DNA from: Serpens gallinarum
GTDB lineage: Bacteria > Pseudomonadota > Gammaproteobacteria > Pseudomonadales > Pseudomonadaceae
NCBI RefSeq assembly: GCF_014836765.1
Contig: NZ_JACSQG010000001.1
Span: 678,896-742,895, forward strand
Direction: 5' to 3'
DNA length: 64,000 nucleotides
Below the pieces are notes generated by a model. It was given only the letters and a program-made list of their open reading frames with translations. It was not told the origin of the DNA and did no database searches. Every line of letters starts with the position of its first letter. The first letter of the stretch is position 1. Both the position numbers and the translations under genes were made by a program. Positions 8,107 to 15,419 of this stretch are shown here, piece after piece.

Positions 8107-9270
8107 ATGAGCAAGACCATGAACGAACCCCTCTGGATCTGGCAGCAGACCGATTGGCCACACTTCTCTTGGCAAGCCAAACCGCTTGCCCCGCTGCTGC
8201 GCGCCTGCACCCAGGCGCAAGGCCGCTTGCTCGGCATGCTCGGTGCCGTCGGCAGTGATACCGAAGTGCAGAGCAGCCTGGATGCCATGCTGCAGAACAT
8301 CGTGACCTCATCGGCTATTGAGGGCGAGCAGCTGAATGTCTGTTCGGTGCGCTCATCCCTGGCGCGGCGCTTGGGGTTAAGCGAGGAGGCCCGCACCACG
8401 GCGCGCTCAGAAGGCCTGGCGGAACTGCTGCTGGATGCCACCCGCGCACATCAGCAGCCGCTAGATCTGCAGCGACTGCACAAGTGGCATGGCTGGCTGT
8501 TCCCCAGTGATGACGATAACTTGCTGGCCCGGCCGCTGCGCATTGGTGCGTTGCGTGGCGAAGAGGTCATGCAGGTGGTTTCAGGGCGCATCGACCGGCC
8601 TACCGTGCATTTTGAAGCACCGCCACGCGCAGGGTTGGAAGAGCAACTGGCCAACTTCCTCGCCTGGTTCGAACGCAGCCTAGGTGATGACAGTCTCGAC
8701 CCCTTGTTACGCGCCGGGATTGCCCATTTCTGGTTCGTCACCCTGCATCCCTTCGATGACGGCAACGGTCGTCTGACGCGCGCCATCACCGACTTGGCGT
8801 TGGCCCAGGGCGAGCAACAGTCCATTCGTTTCTACGCCATGTCGGCCAGCATCCTCGACGATCGCGCCGGCTATTACCGCATCCTCGAAACCAGTCAGAA
8901 AGGCACCCTGGATATCACGGCCTGGCTGCACTGGTTCCTCGGCACGCTGCTCAAGAGCCTGGAACAAGCGCTTGCGCGCATAGACCGCGTTTTGGCCAAG
9001 GCACGCTTCTGGCAGGCCCACCGTGGCCAAGCCTTGTCTGCCGAGCAAATCAAGGTGCTCAACCGCCTACTTGATGGCAATGAACGCGGATTTGAAGAGG
9101 GTATCAGTGCTGCCCAATACCAGGCCGTGGCGAAGGTTTCCAAAGCCACGGCCACCCGCCACCTGAGCGACCTGCTTGAAAAAGGTTGCCTCATGCGACT
9201 GCCTGGCAGTGGGCGGAGTACCCGCTATCAGATTAATTGCGGTGCGGCGAATCTAGGCGCAGATACATGA
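8107..9270 (+). CDS. Fic family protein with C-terminal winged helix
   Basis: Fic proteins usually transfer AMP from ATP to a target hydroxyl. This 387-residue member has the full catalytic motif HPFDDGNGRLTR (214-225), with His214 as general base. The class II inhibitory motif is present near the N-terminus as SSAIEGE (S68, E72, G73), placing the autoinhibitory helix in the same chain. The N-terminal region (PLWIWQQTDWPHFSW) is of the DUF4172 type. Residues about 310-380 form a winged-helix DNA-binding region. The ATG at 8107 was chosen because a longer frame from a GTG at 8053 begins inside the operator palindrome. It lies alone, with the operator repeats immediately upstream. Confidence 0.9.
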   Translation: MSKTMNEPLWIWQQTDWPHFSWQAKPLAPLLRACTQAQGRLLGMLGAVGSDTEVQSSLDAMLQNIVTSSAIEGEQLNVCSVRSSLARRLGLSEEARTTARSEGLAELLLDATRAHQQPLDLQRLHKWHGWLFPSDDDNLLARPLRIGALRGEEVMQVVSGRIDRPTVHFEAPPRAGLEEQLANFLAWFERSLGDDSLDPLLRAGIAHFWFVTLHPFDDGNGRLTRAITDLALAQGEQQSIRFYAMSASILDDRAGYYRILETSQKGTLDITAWLHWFLGTLLKSLEQALARIDRVLAKARFWQAHRGQALSAEQIKVLNRLLDGNERGFEEGISAAQYQAVAKVSKATATRHLSDLLEKGCLMRLPGSGRSTRYQINCGAANLGADT

Positions 9271-9309
9271 AGAGGAATGGCTTGAGCGCGGCGTCGACGA
9301 CTGTTTCGG

Positions 9310-9418
9310 TCAGACTTGGTGACTTGATCAGGTAGAGCTGCGGATTCGTGCAGCGCCAGGTTCGTATTCCGAACCAAGTCTGAAATCAAGGAATCACCAC
9401 CTGGTTCGGAATCCGAAC
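9310..9418. repeat. Cluster of inverted repeats with GGTTCGG/CCGAACC cores
   Basis: Several palindromes are packed together downstream of fic. TCAGACTTGGT (9310-9320) is mirrored by ACCAAGTCTGA (9373-9383). GGTTCG and CGAACC flank five bases at 9359-9375, and GTTCGGA-A-TCCGAAC at 9404-9418 is a perfect 15-base palindrome. The same GTTCGG core returns in the long hairpin at 9490. The block could be protein-binding sites or a structured RNA; nothing in it codes for protein. Confidence 0.65.
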
Positions 9419-9489
9419 TCACCCTGCACAGTACATACAATACAAGTATTAGTATTTAGTCCTGTACCGCGCGCAGGTGACAAAAGCTT

Positions 9490-9537
9490 AGACCGAACCG
9501 AACGGCACCTCTAAGAGGGGCCTGTTCGGTTCGGTCT
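9490..9537. repeat. Long near-perfect hairpin
   Basis: AGACCGAACCGAAC (9490-9503) pairs with GTTCGGTTCGGTCT (9524-9537). Inside, GGC-x-CCTCT pairs with AGAGG-x-GCC, so nearly all 48 bases fold into one stem. No run of T follows on either side, so it does not look like a standard terminator. It lies between convergent fic and hipB-like genes. Confidence 0.7.
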
Positions 9538-9542
9538 GGTTT

Positions 9543-9633
9543 GTATTAAAAGCGGTACTAAAAAGCGCTGTACTGGAAGCGTTTGTGTGTATTTTAAAAG
9601 CGGTATTAAAAGCGTTAAGAGCGTATTGAAAGC
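9543..9633. repeat. Array of iteron-like direct repeats
   Basis: At least six imperfect copies of a unit close to GTAYTRAAAGCG follow one another: 9543-9554, 9555-9567, 9570-9581, 9589-9602, 9603-9614 and 9623-9633, with a partial TTAAGAGCG between the last two. Units are all in the same direction and mostly abut. Such spacing resembles iterons or a multi-site operator. No replication gene is near, so a plasmid-origin remnant is only one possibility. Confidence 0.65.
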
Positions 9634-9702
9634 AGGGCCAGAGCTTCTGGACGCGAACCCTGAGAGCCCGCTGCGTTGGCCAGCCATCTGCAGTAGGAGA
9701 TG

Positions 9703-10086
9703 TTACTCAGCCCTAGCCCTGGACGCCGTTTGTAGCGCAGCCGTCTGGCGTTTCGGACTGGCTCCCCGTTTACGCCTGGGCTCTTCCACATGCTGGCTAA
9801 TCGGCTTGATGGGTTTATGGCGCAACGAGCCGAGCGTCATCGCTAACCCGAACGGTTTGAGAATGCCATTAAGGGTATTGATCGTTGGATTCCCTCTGTC
9901 GTTCTCCAGCGTGGACAGGGTCTTTGTCGTCAGCTTGCACATCTTGGCGAATGAGTCCTGATCTAGCCCAGTGATCTCTAGACGCAAACGTCGAATCGAT
10001 GTTCCGAGGCTTTCTTCACCCGATGCGCTCTTGAGCTGGATGTCTTCGATGAGTTGCTGGCGGTCCATTGGCGTGAGGTTTTTCAT
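9703..10086 (-). CDS. hipB: HipB-like XRE-family regulator (antitoxin candidate)
   Basis: This 127-residue protein carries an XRE helix-turn-helix at about 27-80 (GTSIRRLRLEITGLDQDSFA, then TLSTLENDRGNPTI), typical of HipB-type antitoxins. A long basic tail follows (EEPRRKRGASPKRQ), absent from short HipB proteins. The ATG at 10086 overlaps the hipA stop by four bases, so the two are translationally coupled. The order is toxin first, antitoxin second, the reverse of E. coli hipBA. It probably represses its own promoter upstream of hipA. An upstream-extended frame has no support and was ignored. Confidence 0.8.
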   Translation of the reverse strand: MKNLTPMDRQQLIEDIQLKSASGEESLGTSIRRLRLEITGLDQDSFAKMCKLTTKTLSTLENDRGNPTINTLNGILKPFGLAMTLGSLRHKPIKPISQHVEEPRRKRGASPKRQTAALQTASRARAE

Positions 10087-11402
10087 AGCAAGCCCCACTC
10101 CCTCAGGCGAGCATCCAGATTGTTGAGGGGGATCGACTGTGCGAGCCGAATTTCTTCCGGCATGTCTTTCAAGAGCCCGGGAAGAGCTCTGAATTCCTTG
10201 GCTGCCCCCCGCAGCCGGGCGAATAAATGGCCAGGGTCGATGTACTCCCCGAACAGCGCGCACACCGCGGGCCAGTCCGGCGCGCCAAGTCGCTCGTTCT
10301 CCCATTTCGTCACACGCGTTACGCCCTCGGGGTCCAGCACCATAGGGGCCAGATCGTAGATCGGCGCGAGCTTGAAGCGCCCTTCATGCCGGAAAATAGA
10401 GGTGTTGCGACCATGGTTATCGGAGTTGCCCAGGATGCGGTTGAGCAAGTCGCGACGTATGTATTCAAACAACAGGTCCGCGGTTTCGTCGGCCTGGTCG
10501 TTGGCGAGCCAAAGCTCAAGCAGGCGATGCACGACATCCTCATGGCGCATCTTCGATCCCGGTTCCGTGTTGTTGCAGATCGAATAAATGGATTCCATCG
10601 GGATTCGCTCGACGCACCCATTCGGCAGCACACGGCGGTCGAAGCGTGGCATCCATAGGCTTGGTTTCTCCGCCTCCTCAAGAGCCAGCCCATCGGTAGG
10701 AATGGTGTCCAATCCGAGCGTTGAGATCGCGCGGTAATAGTGGTACTCGGCTCGTAGGATGTTCTTATCGCGCTCGGTGATTTTGTTTCGAGCGAACTTC
10801 ACAAGCCAGTGCCGACGTACCTGGTGGTCGGGCAGGACTGCATCGGCGTGAAAACCGCCATCAAGATCCTCGGTCATCAGCAGCTTGGGGGCTTCACCTT
10901 GAGCGCCCGTTGCGCCGCCGATGGCTGCGCCGAGTTCGTAGGCGTACTCGAGGAAGTCATTCGTTCGATCGATGATTTCCCGGCGCGGGAAGGCGAAAGT
11001 CCGGCTGGTGTCGATCAGCTCGAACGACTCTTTCACCCGCATGTGGCCGATGGGTGCCGGCGTGCAACGCTTCAGCAGAAAGAGATCCAGGTCCACGTCC
11101 TTCGGCTTTTCGCCTGCGAAACGCTTTTCCAGCGACTTTCGCGCTGCACCGGCGGGAATAATGTCGTAAATGAATGCGGGAAAGCCTGGGGTTCGAGTGC
11201 TCGTCCAGTTAACGGGCACATTGACGCTGACCGCAGGATCGAGGGCCGAGTCGATACAGTCCAGGAAGTGGATCAGGTAGTCCGGGGTGTAGGCTGTCGA
11301 GCAAGCACTCTCTCTTACCTTCGTGGGGTTATCCACGGTAATCACTAGGGCATCGTGCCACAGGCCGTTAACAAAGGTCTGGATCGTCAGCTGTTCGGGC
11401 AT
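10083..11402 (-). CDS. hipA: HipA-like serine/threonine kinase toxin
   Basis: The 439-residue product matches the HipA kinase fold. Visible elements are the glycine-rich loop GGATGAQGEAPKLL (162-175), the ATP lysine in VKFARN (201-206), PRFDR (252-256), the catalytic loop GNSDNHGRN with D328, and the metal-binding IYDLAPM with D350. E. coli HipA phosphorylates glutamyl-tRNA synthetase; the target here is unknown. The loop lacks the serine at the position that is autophosphorylated in E. coli HipA, judged by eye. Its stop overlaps the hipB-like start. The AT-rich leader with palindromes suggests autoregulation. Confidence 0.85.
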   Translation of the reverse strand: MPEQLTIQTFVNGLWHDALVITVDNPTKVRESACSTAYTPDYLIHFLDCIDSALDPAVSVNVPVNWTSTRTPGFPAFIYDIIPAGAARKSLEKRFAGEKPKDVDLDLFLLKRCTPAPIGHMRVKESFELIDTSRTFAFPRREIIDRTNDFLEYAYELGAAIGGATGAQGEAPKLLMTEDLDGGFHADAVLPDHQVRRHWLVKFARNKITERDKNILRAEYHYYRAISTLGLDTIPTDGLALEEAEKPSLWMPRFDRRVLPNGCVERIPMESIYSICNNTEPGSKMRHEDVVHRLLELWLANDQADETADLLFEYIRRDLLNRILGNSDNHGRNTSIFRHEGRFKLAPIYDLAPMVLDPEGVTRVTKWENERLGAPDWPAVCALFGEYIDPGHLFARLRGAAKEFRALPGLLKDMPEEIRLAQSIPLNNLDARLREWGLL

Positions 11403-11493
11403 GGTGAGGTAACCAGAAATTTAATACTAGAAATCCTAGCCAAGCAGCAGATTTCAAGCAATATATTTCTAGATTTTCTTGATATCGGCATTT

Positions 11494-11515
11494 AACTAGA
11501 ACTTTAGTTCCAGTT
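11494..11515. promoter_or_regulatory. Palindrome upstream of hipA, possible operator
   Basis: AACT-x-GAAC, four bases, GTTC-x-AGTT form an interrupted palindrome about 90 bases before the hipA start. A smaller CTAG-AAATC-CTAG repeat sits at 11427-11439 and a TCTAGA near 11468. The whole leader is AT-rich. These are plausible binding sites for the HipB-like protein, by analogy with the multiple operators of hipBA; binding is not shown. Confidence 0.4.
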
Positions 11516-11554
11516 GAGTCTGGTGAGTGAGGCTTGCTATTAGTCCTGTGACTT

Positions 11555-11770
11555 CTACTGCACACCGCCCATACAAAACGCCGCCCAGTCATTCATCAGC
11601 GCCCGGCGCTTCTCCAGCAGATCGGAGCGCGAGTAGGCGGCTTCGGTCTGGTTGCGCTCGTCGTGGGCTAAGGCCAGCTCGCAGACTTCACGTGGGTAGT
11701 GGGTGCACTCGTTGGCCCAGTCACCAAAGCTCGAGCCAAAGCCGTGGCGGGTGTAGGTCAGAACCCTCAT
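11555..11770 (-). pseudogene. P4-type integrase C-terminal remnant
   Basis: Seventy-one residues match the end of a P4-type phage integrase: HGFGSSFGDWANECTHYPRE, then ELALAHDERNQTEAAYSRSD, then LLEKRRALMNDWAAFC. The late catalytic histidine (LAH) and the catalytic tyrosine (AAYSR) are present, but everything upstream of the HGF box is missing. The stub lies between hipA and the ppa terminator and marks the right border of the accessory island. No att repeat or tRNA is visible beside it. Confidence 0.8.
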
Positions 11771-11812
11771 GGCTGCTGGGTTTCAGCGACATTTTGGCTT
11801 TTCGTGGACATA

Positions 11813-11838
11813 AAAAAGCCGGCTTGTGGCCGGCTTTT
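11813..11838 (-). terminator. Rho-independent terminator of ppa
   Basis: A stem AAAAGCCGGC / GCCGGCTTTT with a five-base loop lies fifteen bases after the ppa stop, and in the minus direction it ends in a run of T. It also separates ppa from the integrase remnant. Confidence 0.88.
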
Positions 11839-11853
11839 CTTCGGTGCTTTGGC

Positions 11854-12381
11854 TTATTTTTGGTAAGCCGCAGCAGCCTTGATGATTTCGGCGCGGGCCG
11901 CTTCAGCGTCGCCCCAGCCTTCAACCTTGACCCATTTGCCCTTCTCGAGATCCTTGTAGTTCTCGAAGAAGTGCTTGATCTGCTCGATCAACAGCGGGGG
12001 CAGGTCGGTGTATTCCTTAACGTCGTTGTACAGCTGGGTCAGCTTCTCGTGCGGGACGGCGATCAGTTTGGCGTCGCCACCGGCTTCGTCGGTCATGTTC
12101 AGCACGCCGACCGGACGGCAGCGGATGACGGAGCCTGGAGCGACCGGGTAGGGGGTCACGACCAGCACGTCGAGGGGGTCGCCGTCGTCCGCCAGGGTGT
12201 GCGGGATGAAGCCGTAGTTGGCCGGGTAGAACATCGGGGTGGCCATGAAGCGGTCAACGAACAGGCAATCAGTGTCGTGATCGATTTCATATTTGATCGG
12301 CGCGTGGTTGGCCGGGATTTCGATGGCGACGTAGATGTCGTTCGGCAGGTCTTTGCCGGCCGGAAGTTTGCTGTAGCTCAT
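11854..12381 (-). CDS. ppa: Inorganic pyrophosphatase, family I
   Basis: Hydrolyses pyrophosphate to two phosphates in the cytoplasm, pulling biosynthetic reactions forward. The 175-residue length is standard for bacterial family I enzymes. The metal-binding signature [11 protein letters not shown] is intact, as are the active-site segments [15 protein letters not shown] and [11 protein letters not shown]. It begins [13 protein letters not shown], as in other pseudomonads, and ends before a clear terminator. It is the first core gene to the right of the island. Confidence 0.97.
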   Translation of the reverse strand: MSYSKLPAGKDLPNDIYVAIEIPANHAPIKYEIDHDTDCLFVDRFMATPMFYPANYGFIPHTLADDGDPLDVLVVTPYPVAPGSVIRCRPVGVLNMTDEAGGDAKLIAVPHEKLTQLYNDVKEYTDLPPLLIEQIKHFFENYKDLEKGKWVKVEGWGDAEAARAEIIKAAAAYQK

Positions 12382-12477
12382 GGGTGATGGCTCCGTGGGC
12401 GGCCGGTTTCTGGCCTGGGGGCGAAAAAAGTGGCGGGATTATAGGGACATTCCCAGCCATCGACCACCGCTATGCGC

Positions 12478-13296
12478 TCAGCTGTCGTTCGATTGTTGGT
12501 AGTCCGGGTGCCGAGCCTGCAGTTCTTTTAGGCGCGCCAGCGGGTCCTGGCGGTAGAACAGCGCAAGCTGGCGATATACCGCCGGGAAGGCTTGATGCAG
12601 CAAATCCGGGGCGGTGAAGAAATATTCGCTGGTCACCGCAAAGAATTCCGCCGGATTTTCAGCAGCGTAGGGATCAATGGGCGTTTCGGCGTGCGGGTTG
12701 GCATCCAGCGTGGCGTTGAGGCTGTCGTAGGCGCTTTGCATGGCCTGGGCCCAGTCCTGCAAGCGCATGTCGCGGTGCAGGGGCGGCAGGCCGTTGGCAC
12801 CACCATTGAGCATGTCCAGCTTGTGTGCCAGCTCGTGGATTACCAGGTTGTAGCCTTCCCAGCCGCCGCTTTCCTGCACGCCGGGCCAGGCGAGAATGAC
12901 CGGACCTTGCTGCCAGGCCTCGCCGCTGCGAGCGTCTTCGTATTCATGCACGACGCCGCTGCCGTCGCGGTGTTTTTGCGGGCTGACAAAATCATCGGGA
13001 TACAGCACCAGCTCGTGGAACCCCTGGTACCAGTTCAGCTCGGGCAGCGCCAGCAAGGGCAGTTGGGCCTGGGCGGCCAGTCGCAGGCGAGCGAAGGCGT
13101 CCAGTTCGACGCCCGGCAGGGCGGTGAGTCGCTTGGCATGCAGAAACAGGATGCAGCGTTCGCGCAAACGCTCCAGTGCAGGGGTATCGAGACCGTCCAG
13201 CAGGGGCAGGCTGTCGAGAACGGCCTGCCACACGCTGGGCTCGATTGGGGAGCGGGCGAGGACGCGCCGCCGCCGCCAGGCGCGAAAAGACCACAT
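12478..13296 (-). CDS. mtfA: MtfA-type zinc metallopeptidase
   Basis: The 272-residue protein belongs to the MtfA family (formerly DUF980). In E. coli MtfA binds the repressor Mlc and has aminopeptidase activity. The zinc motif HELAHKLDML (His-Glu-x-x-His) is present, with the downstream acidic segment ENPAEFFAVTSEYFF that supplies the third ligand. GGAGG lies seven bases before the ATG at 13296. It is transcribed in the same direction as ppa but separated by about 95 bases. Confidence 0.93.
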   Translation of the reverse strand: MWSFRAWRRRRVLARSPIEPSVWQAVLDSLPLLDGLDTPALERLRERCILFLHAKRLTALPGVELDAFARLRLAAQAQLPLLALPELNWYQGFHELVLYPDDFVSPQKHRDGSGVVHEYEDARSGEAWQQGPVILAWPGVQESGGWEGYNLVIHELAHKLDMLNGGANGLPPLHRDMRLQDWAQAMQSAYDSLNATLDANPHAETPIDPYAAENPAEFFAVTSEYFFTAPDLLHQAFPAVYRQLALFYRQDPLARLKELQARHPDYQQSNDS

Positions 13297-13828
13297 GACA
13301 AGGCCTCCAATGGGGGGAACTCACCATAATCGTCCGCGCAGGGGCTGGGCAAGCGGCTCACAGCAGGGCGCTTTTTCGAGGATCAGGCGGGCGGGGCGGA
13401 GAGGCATCAGAGCGGAGAGCCAAGCCCCGCGTGCCGGGTCTGGCGATTGGCAGGGCTTGCTCCCACAAACCGGATCAACCGGTAAAAAGAACGACCCCGC
13501 TTCGTGGGCAAGGCCGTGCTCCCGCCCTGAAATCGTGAAATCGCCGGGGCGGGAGCGGGCGCAAGATTATCAGGTAGAACTGGCCGGTCAATTTCCATTA
13601 TCGAACGAGCGTTTGATAACTGAGCGTTCTAGCCGCACTGACCCGCCCGCTCTGGGACGGGGCATAGCACACACCTCCGTCGCGGCGCCTTGTTTACGAG
13701 GCGGCGTTTGGTTGGATTGCTGGCCACATCGGGGTGCTATCGCATGCTTACGGTGCCCGCAACCTTGCCGTGCCTCTTGGCCTGCGGCGCGTCGCCGCAT
13801 TAGAGTGATGCGGTGCACAGGAGTTTTT
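13297..13828. other. Intergenic region before ampD with REP-like hairpin
   Basis: About 530 bases lie between divergent mtfA and ampD. A long open frame crosses this region in the ampD frame but has no start signal and an arginine-rich, low-quality translation. The stretch holds a hairpin with arms GCTCCCGCCC (13518-13527) and GGGCGGGAGC (13547-13556), plus fragments such as GCTTGCTCCCACAAA that resemble pseudomonad REP elements. Smaller repeats sit near 13690. Confidence 0.5.
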
Positions 13829-14392
13829 ATGCAGCTTGATCTTGCTACCGGTTGGTTTACCGACCTGCGTCATTGCCCGTCACCTAACTTCAATGCCCGT
13901 CCGGCTGGGGAGATTTCTCTGCTGGTGATTCATAACATCAGCCTGCCACCCGGCCAGTTCGGTACCGGCAAGGTGCAGCAATTCTTTCAGAACTGTCTGG
14001 CCGGCGATGAACACCCCTATTTCGCGGATATCTGCCAGTTGCAGGTGTCGGCGCATTTTCTGATCGAGCGCGACGGCGTGATCACGCAGTTTGTCTCCTG
14101 CCTGGCGCGGGCCTGGCACGCGGGTGTTTCCTGCTTTGCGGGGCGGGAGAACTGCAATGACTTCTCCCTGGGTATCGAGCTGGAAGGGACTGACGAGCAG
14201 CCTTACAGCGATGCGCAGTACGAGGCGTTGGTGGCGCTGGTGGCCTGCTTGCGTGCGGCCTGGCCGGCGATCACCCCGCAACGTGTCTGCGGCCATAGCG
14301 ATATTGCGCCGGGGCGCAAGACCGATCCCGGTCCGGCGTTTGATTGGCAGCGTTTGCGCGCGTCTCTGGTTACGCAAGGAGCTTCGTCATGA
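13829..14392 (+). CDS. ampD: N-acetylmuramyl-L-alanine amidase AmpD
   Basis: AmpD cleaves anhydromuropeptides in the cytoplasm during peptidoglycan recycling; its loss raises AmpC beta-lactamase. Zinc ligands expected from the family are H35 (VIHNIS), H156 and D166 (GHSDIAPGRKTDPG), with K164 and E118 also conserved. Length is 187 residues, as usual. The ATG at 13829 has AGGAG six bases upstream, which excludes the long N-terminal extension that is open in the same frame. The stop overlaps the ampE start by four bases. Confidence 0.96.
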   Translation: MQLDLATGWFTDLRHCPSPNFNARPAGEISLLVIHNISLPPGQFGTGKVQQFFQNCLAGDEHPYFADICQLQVSAHFLIERDGVITQFVSCLARAWHAGVSCFAGRENCNDFSLGIELEGTDEQPYSDAQYEALVALVACLRAAWPAITPQRVCGHSDIAPGRKTDPGPAFDWQRLRASLVTQGASS

Positions 14393-15225
14393 GTTTTCTG
14401 GTGTTGCTGTTAGTGGTCTGGCTGGAGAAGTTTTCCTCCTGGCGCCAGCGTATCCAGCGAGATGAGCCCTGGTTGCGGCAATTGGCTAAAGCCGAGGGCA
14501 ATTCAAGGTTGGTCACCAAACCCTGGCTGACTCTGATTCTGCTGGTTGGCGTGCCCTTGCTGGGCCTGGGTGTGTTGCTGTGGCTGCTCCAACCCTTGGC
14601 TTATGGCTGGCTGGCGTTGCCGGTGCATTTGCTGGTGCTGCTTTACAGCCTCGGGCGCGGCGATCTGCAGACGGCACTTGGGCCGTTCCGCGATGCCTGG
14701 CGGCGAGAAGACGGCGAAGCGGCGTTGCTGGTCGCCGAGCGGGACATGGGTGTCGTGGCGGAGGATGTCCAGACCCTGCTGACCCGCGTGCAGGACTACG
14801 TGGGCTGGCAGGCACATCAAGGATTCTTCGCAGTGATTTTCTGGTATGCCCTGCTAGGCCCACTGGCCGCCTTGGGCTATCGCTTGGTGGCGTTGGTCGC
14901 CGAGCGGTCACTGCACCTGGACATGCGTGAACACGCCCAGCAGGTGCGCCACGCCCTGGATTGGCTGCCGGCACGAGCACTGGCGGCGAGCCTCGGGCTG
15001 GTTGGCAACTTTGTCGCCCTCAACCGCGTCTTGTTGCCCGAGCTGCTGAACTGGGCACTGCCGATTCCCCGTCTGGTGGGCGACGCCTTCCGGGCGGCGG
15101 GTGAATGCCAGGAGCCGCAATTGGGTGAGGCGGGCGTCACCTGTCTGAATAACCTCTGGCAGTTACTAGTGAGGGCGGGCCTATTCTGGTACGCGGTGTT
15201 TGCCCTGTGGACCTTGTTGGTCTGA
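14389..15225 (+). CDS. ampE: Inner-membrane protein AmpE
   Basis: The second gene of the ampDE pair, coupled through an ATGA overlap. The 278-residue product has a hydrophobic N-terminus (MSFLVLLLVVWLEKF), two adjacent membrane segments around 46-85, another pair around 140-165, and a final segment at the C-terminus (GLFWYAVFALWTLLV). The family is of uncertain biochemical role; AmpE has been proposed as a membrane sensor in beta-lactamase induction. Downstream is an unrelated gene with its own promoter. Confidence 0.93.
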   Translation: MSFLVLLLVVWLEKFSSWRQRIQRDEPWLRQLAKAEGNSRLVTKPWLTLILLVGVPLLGLGVLLWLLQPLAYGWLALPVHLLVLLYSLGRGDLQTALGPFRDAWRREDGEAALLVAERDMGVVAEDVQTLLTRVQDYVGWQAHQGFFAVIFWYALLGPLAALGYRLVALVAERSLHLDMREHAQQVRHALDWLPARALAASLGLVGNFVALNRVLLPELLNWALPIPRLVGDAFRAAGECQEPQLGEAGVTCLNNLWQLLVRAGLFWYAVFALWTLLV

Positions 15226-15284
15226 TCTATTCCGCTTTGCTTGAGGGGTTGAGCGACTCGTCGCAAAGGTCACGAGTGTTTACG

Positions 15285-15311
15285 TTTAGTTACCCACAGC
15301 GAGGACGATAT
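15285..15311 (+). promoter_or_regulatory. Possible sigma-28 (FliA) promoter
   Basis: TTTAGTTA, eleven bases, then GACGATAT resembles the flagellar sigma consensus TAAAGTTT-N11-GCCGATAA, with correct spacing and five plus six matching bases. It lies about 110 bases before the chemoreceptor gene, a usual target of this sigma factor. Confidence 0.45.
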
Positions 15312-15419
15312 CGTTTATAGATAAGGCAAGTTGCCACTGCGCTTGACAGCGAGGGTGAGGCTGTTGAGTTGCAAGGTACGGTGACCAATAAAAAGGAATA
15401 ATAATAAAAGAGGTGCGTG

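Noticed and set aside
9490-9537. Long hairpin as a rho-independent terminator
   Set aside because: No T-run follows on either side, so I list it as a repeat instead.
9543-9633. Direct repeats as a CRISPR array
   Set aside because: Units are about 12 bases and mostly abut; there are no spacers of CRISPR size and no cas genes.
12896-13828. Long N-terminal extension in the ampD frame
   Set aside because: The translation is arginine-rich noise antisense to mtfA, while AmpD has a normal start with AGGAG at 13829.
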